This document shows, one piece after another, positions 1 through 9,204 of a stretch of 64,000 nt of DNA. Source of the stretch: Phycicoccus sp. HDW14. Its GTDB lineage: Bacteria; Actinomycetota; Actinomycetes; Actinomycetales; Dermatophilaceae. The notes beneath the pieces were generated by a model, which ran no database searches, was not told where the DNA came from, and worked only from the letters and a program-made list of their open reading frames with translations. The stretch is taken from NCBI RefSeq assembly GCF_011383005.1, contig NZ_CP049935.1, positions 2,852,001 to 2,916,000 on the forward strand, read 5' to 3'. The position numbers and the translations under genes were made by a program. Position 1 is the first letter of the stretch. Every line of letters begins with the position of its first letter.

Positions 1-701
1 CCGTGGAGCCGCGCTCCGTCACGGCGTTCATCGGCCCCTCCGGCTGCGGCAAGTCGACCGTGCTGCGGACCCTCAACCGCATGCACGAGGTCATCCCCGG
101 CGGTCGGGTGCACGGGTCGGTCATGCTCGACGACCAGGACCTCTACGCCTCGTCGATGGACCCCGTCGCGGTGCGCCGGACGGTCGGCATGGTGTTCCAG
201 CGGCCCAACCCGTTCCCGACGATGTCGATCCGCGACAACGTCGCTGCCGGCCTGCGGCTCAACGGGATCAAGAAGAAGTCGACGCTCGACGAGGTCGTCG
301 AGAAGTCGCTGCGTGGTGCGAACCTCTGGACCGAGGTCAAGGACCGGCTCGACAAGCCGGGTGCCGGGCTCTCAGGTGGCCAGCAGCAGCGGCTGTGCAT
401 CGCCCGGGCCATCGCGGTCAACCCGCAGGTGCTGCTCATGGACGAGCCGTGCTCGGCGCTCGACCCGATCTCGACGCTGGCCATCGAGGACCTCATCAAC
501 GACCTCAAGGCCGAGTACACGATCGTCATCGTCACGCACAACATGCAGCAGGCGGCGCGGGTCTCGGACCAGACGGCGTTCTTCAACCTCAAGGCCACCG
601 GCGAGCCCGGGCGTCTCGTCGAGGTGGGCGACACCCCGCGCATCTTCAGCAACCCCACCGAGAAGGCGACCGAGGACTACATCAGCGGCCGCTTCGGCTG
701 A
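1..701 (+). CDS. pstB: Phosphate ABC transporter ATP-binding protein PstB (5' partial)
   Basis: The gene enters from the left edge, so the first few dozen residues are missing. The visible 232 residues start in the first nucleotide-binding strand and contain Walker [10 protein letters not shown], a Q-loop (VFQRPNPFP), the ABC signature LSGGQQQR, Walker B VLLMDEP and the switch histidine in IVTHNMQQA. The NPFPTMSI-type Q-loop and the C-terminal [19 protein letters not shown] are typical of PstB, which hydrolyses ATP at the cytoplasmic face of the high-affinity PstSCAB phosphate importer. The remaining pst genes would lie upstream, outside the window. A low-affinity Pit transporter lies nearby on the other strand, so the locus handles phosphate by two routes. 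Confidence 0.95.
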   Translation, partial: VEPRSVTAFIGPSGCGKSTVLRTLNRMHEVIPGGRVHGSVMLDDQDLYASSMDPVAVRRTVGMVFQRPNPFPTMSIRDNVAAGLRLNGIKKKSTLDEVVEKSLRGANLWTEVKDRLDKPGAGLSGGQQQRLCIARAIAVNPQVLLMDEPCSALDPISTLAIEDLINDLKAEYTIVIVTHNMQQAARVSDQTAFFNLKATGEPGRLVEVGDTPRIFSNPTEKATEDYISGRFG

Positions 702-719
702 CCCCCCTCCTCCCTCCCC

Positions 720-790
720 GACTTATTGCCCAGAACCCACCTCAGGAGGCGCTCCGACGCCCCTGCCAGGTGGGTTCTGGGCAATCAGTC
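720..790. repeat. Long palindromic repeat, copy 1
   Basis: Two 23-bp arms (720-742 and 768-790) are inverted copies of each other with one mismatch, separated by a 25-nt loop. The arm core reads TTGCCCAGAACCCACC. The same arms recur at 1877-1953 with a completely different loop. It lies just after the pstB stop and overlaps the 3' end of the convergent gene, so a bidirectional terminator role is plausible, but the conserved arm sequence suggests a dispersed repeat family. Confidence 0.85.
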
Positions 791-1776
791 AGGTCGCGGT
801 GGCAGCAGGAGCACACGAGTCGCCCGCGGAACAGGTGTGGACGGGCCCGCTCGACGGCCGCCCTCCAGCGCACGTCGAGGCGGTCGTCCGATGCGAGGGC
901 ATCGCCGGTGTCCCACCGCACCACCTCGAGCCCGAGGTCGCGCATCCGGGTCTCCCGCACACCCTGGGCGATGACTCGCCGGGCGGCCACCTCGTCGGTC
1001 GGTTGGCCCGGTGGGGCATCGGCCAGGTACTTGCCACGCCCGTCGGCCTCGCCCACCACGCCGTGTTCGGCCCATCCCACGTCCGTTCGGGCGACGAAGC
1101 GACCCCGCTCGTCGAGGACGACGACCTGGGGGACTCCCCGCGGCAGGCCGAGCCGGTGGAACCGCCAGGCGCTCACGGACTCGAGCCACGACTCGCGCCG
1201 CCCGTCGGCCAGGGACAGGATCGCGTCGGCCGCCGCGATGCCCGGCCAACGGCGTTGGTGCTCGCGCATGGTCCGGAGGACGGATGCCGTCACGGTTCCC
1301 CTGCGCAGGGCACCGTCGACCACCGCCAGCGCGTCGCCGGGCGGGAGGTCGCGCAGGCAGTCGACGACGGTCCGGACCGGAAGGAGGTACGGCGTGCCGC
1401 CGCGGATCCAGACGTGCGACGGTGGCGTCCGGCCCCTGTGGAAGCGGCGCCACGCGTCGTCCCGCGAGGTCCGGGAGTCGTCGAGGAGGGTCATCGTCGC
1501 GCGCTGCGGCGGGGTCGGCGGCATGGGCAGCCCGAGGATCGCGGCATGGCTGGTGTGGCTGATGATCGCGTCCGGGGTGACCCGCGCAGCCGTCCGGGCG
1601 AGGGCGAGGTGTCGTTCCCACGGCCGCAGCGGCTCCCAGTCGGCCGTCGGCGCGTAGAGCCCCGCCGCGATGCGGGTCAGCTCGCCCCGACCGACGGCGC
1701 CGTCGAGGCGGCGCTCGGTCCATCCGGCCACCAGGGCCTCGGTCCGCGTGAAGGGCGGGGGTGGCGTGTCGCGCAT
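742..1776 (-). CDS. AbiEi-antitoxin-like / DUF559-type protein
   Basis: The 344-residue protein begins with a winged-helix-like segment (GWTERRLDGAVGRGELTR) of the kind found at the N terminus of AbiEi-type antitoxins. Its C-terminal half resembles DUF559, a Vsr-like nuclease-fold domain (RTDVGWAEHGVVGEADGRGK, then LEVVRWDTGDAL). Proteins of this architecture are common as solitary genes in actinobacteria and their function is not established. The ATG at 1776 is preferred because the open frame upstream of it runs through the second palindromic repeat. The last codons read into palindromic copy 1, so the C terminus may be a by-product of that repeat. No toxin partner is visible beside it. Confidence 0.7.
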   Translation of the reverse strand: MRDTPPPPFTRTEALVAGWTERRLDGAVGRGELTRIAAGLYAPTADWEPLRPWERHLALARTAARVTPDAIISHTSHAAILGLPMPPTPPQRATMTLLDDSRTSRDDAWRRFHRGRTPPSHVWIRGGTPYLLPVRTVVDCLRDLPPGDALAVVDGALRRGTVTASVLRTMREHQRRWPGIAAADAILSLADGRRESWLESVSAWRFHRLGLPRGVPQVVVLDERGRFVARTDVGWAEHGVVGEADGRGKYLADAPPGQPTDEVAARRVIAQGVRETRMRDLGLEVVRWDTGDALASDDRLDVRWRAAVERARPHLFRGRLVCSCCHRDLTDCPEPTWQGRRSAS

Positions 1777-1876
1777 CGCCCCACCGTCCGGGGCGCGGGG
1801 CGGTCCGTCGAGGTGTCGGACTCGACCTGTGGACGGTCGTGCCACCCCGACCCACCTGTGGACACACGCCCCAGCT

Positions 1877-1953
1877 CCCGACTTATTGCCCAGAACCCAC
1901 CCGGGCGACCCCGATTCCCGTCCTCCGACGTGGGTTCTGGGCAATAAGTCGGG
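1877..1953. repeat. Long palindromic repeat, copy 2
   Basis: Perfect 24-bp inverted arms (1877-1900 and 1930-1953) enclose a 29-nt loop unrelated to the loop of copy 1. The arms match copy 1 over the CGACTTATTGCCCAGAACCC core. It lies between the 5' end of the DUF559-type gene and the 3' end of the phosphate transporter gene, both on the minus strand. Confidence 0.85.
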
Positions 1954-1965
1954 GCGGGGCGGGGG

Positions 1966-2959
1966 TCAGGTGAGGGGGGACAGGATCAGGTAGACGAGGG
2001 CGGCGGCCAGGCCGGCTCCGGGGAAGGTCAGCACCCACGCCACGACGATCGAGCGGGCCACGCCCCACCGCACCGCCTTCGCCGACCGGGTCGACCCCAC
2101 CCCGGTGATGGCCGCCGTGATCGCGTGCGTCGTCGAGATCGGCGCGCCGGTCATCGTCGCGACCCACAGCACCGACGCCGCCGTCGCCTCGGCCGCGAAG
2201 CCCTGCGGCGGGTCGAGGTGGATGATGCCGCGCCCCAGTGTCCGCATGATCCGCCAGCCGCCGGCGTACGTCCCGAGCGACAGGACGACCGCCGACAGCG
2301 CGATGACCCACCACGGGATCGACCCCTCGACCACCGACCGGTGCCCCCGGCCACGAGGGCCAGCGCCACGACACCGGCGGTCTTCGACGCGTCCTGCATC
2401 CCGTGCCCGAAGGCCATCGCCGCCGCGGACACCGTCTGCGCGTACCGGAAGCCGCGCACCGCAGGCCCCGGCCGCGCCCGACGGAAGAGCCAGAGGATGA
2501 GGGTCATCACGACGAAGCCGCCGACCAGCCCGACCACCGGCGACACGATCATCGGGATGGCGACCTTGTCGCGGATGCTGTCCCACTTCACCGACGCCCC
2601 GGCCGCGAGCGCCGCCCCGCCGAGCCCCCGATCAGCGCGTGCGTCGACGACGACGGCAGCCCCCGCCACCACGTCAGCAGGTTCCAGCCCGTCGCCCCCA
2701 CCAGCGCCCCGACGCACAGGAGGATGCCGGTCGGACCCACGGGAACCGTGACGATGTCGCCCCCGATCGTCTCGGCGACCCGCACCCCGACGAACCCGCC
2801 GAGCAGGTTCATCACGGCGGCGAGCCCCAACGCGATCCGCGGTGTCAGCGCCCGCGTCGAGACCGAGGTCGCGATGGCGTTCGCCGCGTCGTGGAAGCCG
2901 TTGGTGTACGTGAACCCCATCGCCAGGACGACGACGAGGGCAGCGGGCAGCCAGTCCAC
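1966..2959 (-). CDS. pit: Low-affinity inorganic phosphate transporter, Pit family (two apparent frameshifts)
   Basis: A polytopic membrane phosphate transporter of the PiT family (about 331 residues after correction). The N-terminal part has the signature TNGFHDAANAIAT and SSSTHALIGG; the C-terminal part has the second PiT repeat with APISTTHAITAAITGVG. The reading frame breaks twice. One break is at the C run 2625-2629 after THALIGG and the other at the C run 2344-2348 after LALVAGG; one extra G on the coding strand at each restores an uninterrupted PiT protein. Both look like homopolymer errors. It follows the DUF47 gene by 7 nt on the same strand, the usual PiT accessory pairing. Confidence 0.88.
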
Positions 2960-2966
2960 GGCGCGG

Positions 2967-3589
2967 TCAGGACTCCCGGACGGCGATCGCCTCGACGGTC
3001 AGCGCGACGTGCTCGAAGCCGTTCGCGGTCGCCTCGAGCGCGTCGATGATGTCCTTGTGCTTCATCACCGTGATGGCATCGGCCTTCTTGGCGTTGAACA
3101 GCTCGGCGAGCATCCGGCGGTACTGCTTGTTCGCGCGGTTCTCGAGCCGGTTGATCTCCACCCAGTAGGCGCCCATCTCCTTCATCGAGCGCAGCTGCGG
3201 CATCGCGTCGTGCGTCAGGTCGGCCATCCGGGCGATGACCTCGACCTGCTTGGCGACGCGCGGCAGCACCTCGTCGACCTGGTAGAGCACGATGAGGTCG
3301 ACCGCCGCCTCCATGAGGTCGACGCACTGGTCGAGCGCGACGGCGAGGGCGTGGATGTCGGCGCGGTCGAACGGCGTGACGAACGAGCCCCCGACCTTGC
3401 GGATGATGGCGTGCGTCGCCTCGTCGGCGGCGGCCTCGATCTCGTGCATCCGACCGAGGATGACCTCGCGCTCGTCGGCGTCGGCCCCCAGGAGCGCGGT
3501 CAGCTCACCCGCACCCTCGACCAGCTGCCGGGCGGACGCGGCGAACAGCTCGTAGAAGGTGGGGTCCTGGGGGTGAGGCGAAAGCCCAC
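2967..3589 (-). CDS. DUF47 / PhoU-like phosphate transport accessory protein (apparent frameshift)
   Basis: A helical PhoU-like protein of the DUF47 family (YkaA/TIGR00153), thought to regulate the PiT transporter encoded just downstream. The in-frame body begins at GRMHEIEAAADEATH and contains the expected helices (VALDQCVDLMEAAVDL, LENRANKQYRRMLAELF). The true start is the GTG at 3589, preceded by GGGAG, giving V-GFRLTP. The frame then breaks in the G run 3569-3573; one added base gives the usual LTPQDPTFYELFAASARQ and a 207-residue protein, the normal size for the family. It is first in a two-gene phosphate operon. Confidence 0.87.
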
Positions 3590-3679
3590 GATGCGTGTCT
3601 CCCGGGAGGCGGCCTGGTGCTGGGTACAGGCTAGGGCCACTGCACCACGCCCCGGCAGCCGACCCGGGAACCGGTGCGG

Positions 3680-3916
3680 TCAGCCCGCGGCGCCGTCGTC
3701 GTCCGACCCGTCCGCGCCCTCGGACCCGCCGGTCGCCTCGGCCGGCTCCTCCGCGTCCGCCTCGGCCGGCTCCTCGTCGGCGACGCCGAGGATCTCGTCG
3801 ATGCGCTCCTGGGTCATCGGCCCCTCGGACTGCGACGCCTCGATGACGAGGGCACCGACGAGGTCGATCTCACCCTGGAGATCGTCGTCGGTGAGGGAGG
3901 GGTCCCCGCTGGTCAT
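3680..3916 (-). CDS. Small acidic hypothetical protein
   Basis: A 78-residue protein starting at the ATG at 3916. The ordered part (LTDDDLQGEIDLVGALVIEA, then MTQERIDEILGV) looks like two short helices; the C terminus is a low-complexity Glu/Asp/Ala/Gly tail. I do not recognise a function. Homologous short acidic proteins are common in actinomycetes. A longer frame upstream has no support. It lies upstream of the DUF47-pit pair on the same strand. Confidence 0.6.
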   Translation of the reverse strand: MTSGDPSLTDDDLQGEIDLVGALVIEASQSEGPMTQERIDEILGVADEEPAEADAEEPAEATGGSEGADGSDDDGAAG

Positions 3917-4206
3917 CCGCCCACCGTACGGGCTCGCTGCGGCGTGTCGCCGATGGTCCACAGGGGAAGTTCGCTCCACACCGGCACAACGTCCGGGAGC
4001 GGTGGCGGGTGCCGGGCCGGGAGCGCCTCACGGCGCGTGGCCGCTCGTAGCGGCTGATGTTGGGACCCGGGGCTGCCGCGGCCCGGCACCCACGAGAGAC
4101 CCTAACGCCTCCCCCACCCGAGGGTGTTCCCGATGACCGATGTTCCGGCGCCCCGGGCGCGTCGCCGCAGGTCAGCGGCCCGGACCCGATCCGGCCCACC
4201 GAGGGG

Positions 4207-4851
4207 TCAGTCGAGGTCCCCGGCCCGCCAGAGGTTGGCGCAGGCACGCAGGTCCTCGCCGGTGGCCAGCAGCGCCGCGCCGGTGCGGGTGAGGTCGCTG
4301 GCCGACACCGGGTCGAGGTCGTCGCGGTCGTGGGCCAGCTCGGCGCGCCCGGCGGCGATGACCGCGCAGAACGCCGCCGCCCGCTCGAGGGCCACGGCGA
4401 AGTCGCCGGCGAACACCCCGGCGAGGATCTGGTCGGCGACCCGTTGCAGCTCCTCGGGCCCGGGCGGTTCGGCGATGCCGGCCACGGCGTGCGCGACGTC
4501 GGTGAACCGGATGCCGGACGCGTACTCGCGGCTGGCCTGCTCCGGGCTGCGGCGCACCCACTCGCGCAGCGCGTACAGCCGCCACAGGGCACCCGGCAGC
4601 GAGCGGGCCGGACGTGAGGCCCAGAGGTCGGCGACTGTCGAGAGCCCGAGGTCGTCGACGAGCCCGACGAGCCGGGTCGTCACCTTCGGGTCGTGCGCCG
4701 AGCGGCCGGTGCCGACGAGGATGGCCGCGGTCTGGTGCGCGACCTCCGTCGTCTCCGCCGGCCCCGGCAGCAGCCCGCCGTGGGCCTCGAGCGCATCCGG
4801 CCCGAAGCGCACGGGGCGGCGCGGCGGCGGCCGGCGTCCCTCGTCACTCAT
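4207..4851 (-). CDS. Conserved hypothetical protein, 214 aa
   Basis: A mainly helical soluble protein with a basic Pro/Arg-rich N terminus (RRPPPRRPVRFGPDALEA) and no signal peptide or membrane segment. Features include LWRLYALREWVRR, a VAHAVAGIAEPPGPEEL segment and a C-terminal CANLWRAGDLD. Codon use is typical of the chromosome. I do not recognise a family. It is divergent from the YihY gene, with about 140 nt between them that must hold both promoters. The 290 nt between this gene and the small acidic gene at 3916 hold no convincing gene. Confidence 0.65.
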   Translation of the reverse strand: MSDEGRRPPPRRPVRFGPDALEAHGGLLPGPAETTEVAHQTAAILVGTGRSAHDPKVTTRLVGLVDDLGLSTVADLWASRPARSLPGALWRLYALREWVRRSPEQASREYASGIRFTDVAHAVAGIAEPPGPEELQRVADQILAGVFAGDFAVALERAAAFCAVIAAGRAELAHDRDDLDPVSASDLTRTGAALLATGEDLRACANLWRAGDLD

Positions 4852-4994
4852 CCTCCGAGTCTGTCACCCCGACCCGACGCGCACGGCCCGGTCGCCACCC
4901 GAGGTCCCTCACCCGCATGAACCTCGCCCTTCGCGGTTAGGTTGGGGCAGGCCCGGGCGCAGCCGCGCCGCACACCGACCGCGTGAGGACGACG

Positions 4995-6139
4995 ATGGCC
5001 ACCGAGGGAGCCGCGCTCGAGCGCGAGCGCACGGCACCACCCCCGACGCGGCCGCCAAGGCCGACTCACCGACGGACCTGCCCCGCCGCTCGTGGGTGAC
5101 CACGATGAAGTCGGCCGTCGCCGAGTTCCAACGCGACCAGTGCACCGACCTCGCCGCGGCCCTGACGTACTACTCGGTGCTGTCCGTGGCGCCGGCCCTG
5201 CTCGCCCTCGTCTCCCTCCTCGGGGTCTTCGGCCAGGGCCAGTCCACCGTCGACGCGATGCTCGACCTCGTCCGCCAGCTCGGCCAGGGCGACGTCGCCG
5301 AGCAGCTGCGCGGACCCATCGAGAACATGGTGAAGAGCCAGGCCGCCGGCTTCACCCTCGTCATCGGCCTCGTCACCGCGCTGTCCTCGGCCTCGGGCTA
5401 CGTCGGCGCCTTCGGCCGGACGATGAACCGCATCTACGGCGTCGACGAGGGCCGGCCGATCTGGAAGCTGCGCCCGGCCACCTTCGCCATCACCCTCGGG
5501 CTGGTGCTCGGAGCCGCCCTCGTGCTCGTCGGGTTCGTCGTCAGCGGGTCGGTGGCCGAGGCGCTCGGCAACCTCATCGGCCTCGGCGAGCAGAGCGTCA
5601 CCGTCTGGAGCATCGCGAAGTGGCCGGTGATGCTCGCCATCGTCATGGGGATGGTCGCCGTCCTCTACTGGGCGACCCCCAACGTCCGGCAGCCGCGGAT
5701 GCGCTGGGTCTCCCCCGGCGCCGTCGTCGCGATCCTCGTCTGGGTGCTCGCCTCGGTCGGGTTCGGCTTCTACGTCGCGAACTTCGGCAAGTACCAGTCC
5801 ACCTACGGCTCGCTCGGCGGCATCATCGTCTTCCTCCTCTGGCTCTGGATCACGAACATCGCGCTCCTGCTCGGGGCCGAGACCGATGCCGAGCTCGAGC
5901 GGGTCCGCGAGCTCGAGGCCGGCATCAAGGCCGAGCGCGGTGTGCGGCTGCCCCCGCGCGACACCCGGGAGTCGGACAAGGCCCGCGAGAAGTTCGACGA
6001 GCGGGTGCGCGAGGGGCGCCGCATCCGTCGTGGGGCGGGCTCGTCGGACGCCTCCACCGACGGCGCCGGCGGCGGCTCCGACGCCGCGCTGGAGCCCCTG
6101 CCGTCGGAGGTCGCGCGCGGCCGGCGTCCCGCGGGCTGA
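4995..6139 (+). CDS. YihY/virulence factor BrkB family membrane protein (apparent frameshift near start)
   Basis: An integral membrane protein of the YihY/BrkB family (about 381 residues), recognisable from LAAALTYYSVLSVAPALLAL, several long hydrophobic segments, RWVSPGAVVAILVWVLASV and a terminal YGSLGGIIVFLLWLWITN segment. A charged cytoplasmic tail follows. The family was once proposed to include RNase BN; its true role is unclear. The ATG at 4995 has a good ribosome site (GAGGA). Its frame joins the conserved body only if one C is added to the run 5040-5044, giving TAPPPDAAAKADSP. Without that correction translation would have to start at the ATG at 5105. Confidence 0.85.
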
Positions 6140-6264
6140 CCCCGGGGAACACCCACCCCGGCCCCGTCGTTACCCTCTCGACGAAGCTTCGACCCGGGGA
6201 CCGCCGCGACCGACCGCAAGCCGGCCTCGCGCGTCCACACTCGACACCCGGAAGGGGTGCACCC

Positions 6265-6555
6265 ATGGCTACCGACTACGACGCTCCCCGGATCCGCGAG
6301 GGCGAGGAGGACAAGCCCGACAACCTCGTCGAGCTCGGCGCCACCCGCTCCCGGTCCGCGACCGACCTCCTCGAGGAGGACACCGAGGCCGTCGACGGGC
6401 ACACGCTGCCCGGCGCCGACCTGTCCAACCTCTCCCTCGAGGTCCACGTCCTGCCCCGCCAGGCCGACGAGTTCTCCTGCATGAGCTGCTTCCTGCTCGT
6501 CCACCGCTCGCAGGAGTCCAAGCCCGGCACGAACATCTGCCTCGACTGCGCCTGA
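6265..6555 (+). CDS. DUF4193 family protein
   Basis: A 96-residue actinobacterial protein. The N-terminal half is very acidic (REGEEDKPDNLVELGATRS and a Glu/Asp-rich stretch). The C terminus carries two CxxC pairs, CMSC and CLDC, consistent with a small zinc ribbon as in other DUF4193 proteins. Its biochemical function is unknown. The start ATG follows an AAGGGG ribosome site at about 8 nt. The gene is monocistronic and followed by a strong hairpin. Confidence 0.9.
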   Translation: MATDYDAPRIREGEEDKPDNLVELGATRSRSATDLLEEDTEAVDGHTLPGADLSNLSLEVHVLPRQADEFSCMSCFLLVHRSQESKPGTNICLDCA

Positions 6556-6566
6556 GCCACTGACCG

Positions 6567-6589
6567 CCCGACCGGCCTGGCCGGTCGGG
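6567..6589 (+). terminator. Intrinsic terminator-like hairpin after DUF4193
   Basis: A perfect 11-bp inverted repeat, CCCGACCGGCC and GGCCGGTCGGG, with a single T between the arms begins 12 nt after the stop codon. There is no T-run, as is usual in high-GC actinobacteria. Confidence 0.75.
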
Positions 6590-6629
6590 CTGCTCGGGCT
6601 CCCGGGCCGGCGACTCCTACACTGCGGGC

Positions 6630-7274
6630 ATGGCGGCCACCGAGACGCGTCTGCTCCTGCTCGGGTCCGTCATGATCTTCGAGCCGGTCAACGGCTACCA
6701 GATCCGGCGCGAGCTGCTGTCCTGGAACGTCCAGGAGTGGGCGCACGTCAACCCCGGCTCGATCTACTCCGGGCTGGCCACGCTCACCGCGCGCGGCGAG
6801 CTCGAGCGGCACGACCTGCTCGACGGCACGCGCTCGGTCGCGGTCTACACGGCGACCCCCGCCGGCCATGACGCCTTCGCGCGGATGTGGCGCACGGCCG
6901 TCGAGACCGTCGACCTCCTGTCCCCGCTGGGCTTCCACACCGCCCTCGCACTGATGGGCCTCGTGCCGCGCGAGGTGGTGGCCGACGCCTTCACCGCCCG
7001 GCTGTCCGCCATCGACGCCGGCGTCCACCGCCAGGTCGGCGGGCCCACCGCGGTCGAGCACTCGCCGCCCCACGTCCGGGCGATGGCCGACCTCTGGATG
7101 GGCCTGGCCCAGACCGAGCGCGAGTGGCTCGTCACCACGCTGCGCCGCGTGCGGGCCGGCGAGCTCGACCTGCTCGGCGAGCAGCCGAGCTGGGCGCCGC
7201 GCAGCGACGACCCGGGGTGGGAGATGGCGCGCGACCGGGCTCGCTACCTCCAGATGATCGCCGCCCGCGGCTGA
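6630..7274 (+). CDS. PadR family transcriptional regulator
   Basis: A 214-residue PadR-type winged-helix regulator: LLLLGSVMIFEPVNGYQIRR leads into the DNA-binding domain, then IYSGLATLTARGELERHDL is the recognition helix and wing. A longer C-terminal helical domain (PadR subfamily 2, Vir-type) would dimerise. It lies 135 nt upstream of an ABC exporter operon with a clear palindrome between, so it most likely represses that exporter in response to a drug-like ligand. Start ATG at 6630. Confidence 0.9.
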   Translation: MAATETRLLLLGSVMIFEPVNGYQIRRELLSWNVQEWAHVNPGSIYSGLATLTARGELERHDLLDGTRSVAVYTATPAGHDAFARMWRTAVETVDLLSPLGFHTALALMGLVPREVVADAFTARLSAIDAGVHRQVGGPTAVEHSPPHVRAMADLWMGLAQTEREWLVTTLRRVRAGELDLLGEQPSWAPRSDDPGWEMARDRARYLQMIAARG

Positions 7275-7356
7275 ACGCGGTCCGACCGATGAGTTCCCGT
7301 CGGTCCCCCGGTCCATCCTCTCGGTGAGGCGTCACCGCAACCCCCTTGACGTCTCA

Positions 7357-7372
7357 TGTTCAATGTTGAACA
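7357..7372. promoter_or_regulatory. Probable PadR operator at the exporter promoter
   Basis: A perfect inverted repeat TGTTCAA-TG-TTGAACA, with a related half-site TGTTCAAGTTTGACC just downstream. It starts about 50 nt before the exporter start codon and overlaps a TTGACG hexamer at 7346-7351. PadR as the binding protein is inferred from position. Confidence 0.6.
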
Positions 7373-7409
7373 CTCGGCATGTTCAAGTTTGACCACCGGG
7401 AGGACCACC

Positions 7410-8414
7410 ATGATCCACGCACGAGGGCTCGTGCAGACCTTCACGACCCGTGAGGGCCGCCAGAAGAAGGAGGTCCGTGCCGTCGACGGTGTCGACCTCG
7501 ACGTCGCCGAGGGTGAGGTCGTCGGCTTCCTCGGCCCCAACGGCGCCGGGAAGACCACGACGCTGCGGATGCTCACGACGCTGCTCACGCCCACGGCCGG
7601 CACCGCGACGGTCGCCGGCTACGACGTCGTCAAGGACTCCACCGAGGTCCGGCGGCGCATCGGGTACGTCTCGCAGAGCGGTTCGACGGGCAGCTTCGCC
7701 CGGGCCGGCGACGAGGTCGTCGACCACGGGATGCTCTATGGCTTGTCCCAGAAGGAGGCCACCCGCCGCGGCCAGGAGCTCTTCGACCAGCTCGACCTGC
7801 CCGGCCTCTGGACCCGCCAGCCGAAGTCGATGTCCGGCGGCCAGCGGCGCCGGCTCGACATCGCGATGGGCCTGGTCCACGACCCGACCCTGGTCTTCCT
7901 CGACGAACCGACCACCGGCCTCGACCCGCAGGCCCGCGCCAACCTCTGGGAGCACATCGACGGCCTCCGGTCACGGCGCGGCGCCACGGTGTTCCTCACG
8001 ACCCACTACCTCGACGAGGCCGACGCGCTCTCCGACCGGATCGTCATCATCGACCACGGCCGGATCGTCGCCGCCGACACCAGCGACAACCTCAAGGCCC
8101 AGGTCGCGGGCGACCTCGTCGACCTCGAGGTCACCGACGCCTCCCGGGTCGGCGAGGCGGCCGCCCGGCTCGAGGCGGTGGCCGAGAGCGTCGAGGTCGA
8201 CGGCTCGCACGCGCGCGGCCGGGTGCCCCGCGCCGCCAAGGTCGTGCCGGGGCTGATGGCCGACCTCGGCGCCGCCGGCCTCGAGCTGGCGTCCATCGAG
8301 GTCAAGCGTCCGACGCTCGACGACGTCTTCCTCACCCTCACCGGCCGCTCGCTGCGCGACGCCGAGTCCAGTTCCGGCACAACCGACCCCGTCGAGGCAG
8401 GAGTCCCCGCATGA
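7410..8414 (+). CDS. Daunorubicin-resistance-type ABC transporter ATP-binding protein (DrrA-like)
   Basis: A 334-residue ABC ATPase of the DrrA/NodI drug-export class. Motifs in order: Walker A GPNGAGKTTT, Q-loop YVSQSGSTGS, signature MSGGQRRRLDIAMGL, Walker B LVFLDEPTTGLDP and H-loop LTTHYLDEAD. A C-terminal regulatory domain ends in the LDDVFLTLTGRSLRD motif typical of DrrA. The ATG at 7410 is chosen for its GGGAGGA ribosome site; an earlier in-frame ATG lies in the operator. The stop overlaps the start of the permease gene (ATGA), indicating translational coupling. Confidence 0.93.
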   Translation: MIHARGLVQTFTTREGRQKKEVRAVDGVDLDVAEGEVVGFLGPNGAGKTTTLRMLTTLLTPTAGTATVAGYDVVKDSTEVRRRIGYVSQSGSTGSFARAGDEVVDHGMLYGLSQKEATRRGQELFDQLDLPGLWTRQPKSMSGGQRRRLDIAMGLVHDPTLVFLDEPTTGLDPQARANLWEHIDGLRSRRGATVFLTTHYLDEADALSDRIVIIDHGRIVAADTSDNLKAQVAGDLVDLEVTDASRVGEAAARLEAVAESVEVDGSHARGRVPRAAKVVPGLMADLGAAGLELASIEVKRPTLDDVFLTLTGRSLRDAESSSGTTDPVEAGVPA

Positions 8415-9166
8415 GCTTCTTCCGCGAGTCATTCATCGTCTTCCGCCGCCAGCTGCGGATGAACCTGCGCAACCCCGCGTGGGTGCTCATCGGCCTGATG
8501 CAGCCCGTGCTCTACCTGTTCCTCTTCGGGCCGCTGCTCGAGCCCATCGCCAGGCAGTTCGGCTACGCCAACCACTGGACGTTCTTCGTGCCCGGGATGC
8601 TCGTGCAGCTGAGCCTCTTCGGGGCCTTCTTCGCCGGCTTCGGGCTGATCTCCGAGTGGCGCGACGGCGTCGTCGAGGCCGAGCGGGTCACCCCGGCCAG
8701 CCGCGTCGCGCTGCTCACCGGGCGCCTGATGCGCGACGAGCTGCAGCTGCTCGTCCAGGCCGGTGTCCTCATCGGGCTCGGCTACGCCCTCGGGATGGAC
8801 GCGGCTGGTGGCGGGGCGGCGATGGGCGTCGTCATCACCCTGCTCGTCGGTGGCGCGTGCGCCGCGGCCTCCAACGCGCTCGCGCTCACGACGAAGAGCG
8901 AGGACGTCATGGCACCGGTCATCAACGTCGTGATGATGCCGGTGCTACTGCTCTCGGGCATCCTCCTGCCGATGACGCTCGGCAAGAAGTGGCTCCAGAC
9001 CGCCAGCGACTTCATGCCGATCAAGTGGATCACCGACGCCGTCCGCTCGACCTTCCTCGGCGACTTCGGCAACGACAAGGTCCTCTACGGCACCCTGTGG
9101 GCGGTGGGCCTGTTCGTCGTCGCCATGTGGTGGGGCACCTCGACCTTCCGCAAGGAGGACTCCTGA
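8411..9166 (+). CDS. ABC-2 type drug exporter permease (DrrB-like)
   Basis: A 251-residue ABC-2 permease with about six membrane segments. Recognisable elements are the N-terminal amphipathic helix (FIVFRRQLRMNLRNPAWVL), the GLISEWRDGVVEAERVTP coupling region, and the central LLSGILLPMTLGKKWLQ followed by FMPIKWITDAVRS. It forms the membrane channel for the ATPase encoded immediately upstream, with a 4-nt gene overlap. Substrate unknown. Confidence 0.92.
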   Translation: MSFFRESFIVFRRQLRMNLRNPAWVLIGLMQPVLYLFLFGPLLEPIARQFGYANHWTFFVPGMLVQLSLFGAFFAGFGLISEWRDGVVEAERVTPASRVALLTGRLMRDELQLLVQAGVLIGLGYALGMDAAGGGAAMGVVITLLVGGACAAASNALALTTKSEDVMAPVINVVMMPVLLLSGILLPMTLGKKWLQTASDFMPIKWITDAVRSTFLGDFGNDKVLYGTLWAVGLFVVAMWWGTSTFRKEDS

Positions 9167-9204
9167 CGGCTCGCCGCGGGTGAAGGCGGGGGCGTCGCCG
9201 GGGT

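Noticed and set aside
4124-4994. N-terminal extension of the YihY gene back to about 4124
   Set aside because: The extension overlaps the convincing minus-strand gene at 4207-4851 and has low-complexity composition; the ATG at 4995 has a good ribosome site.
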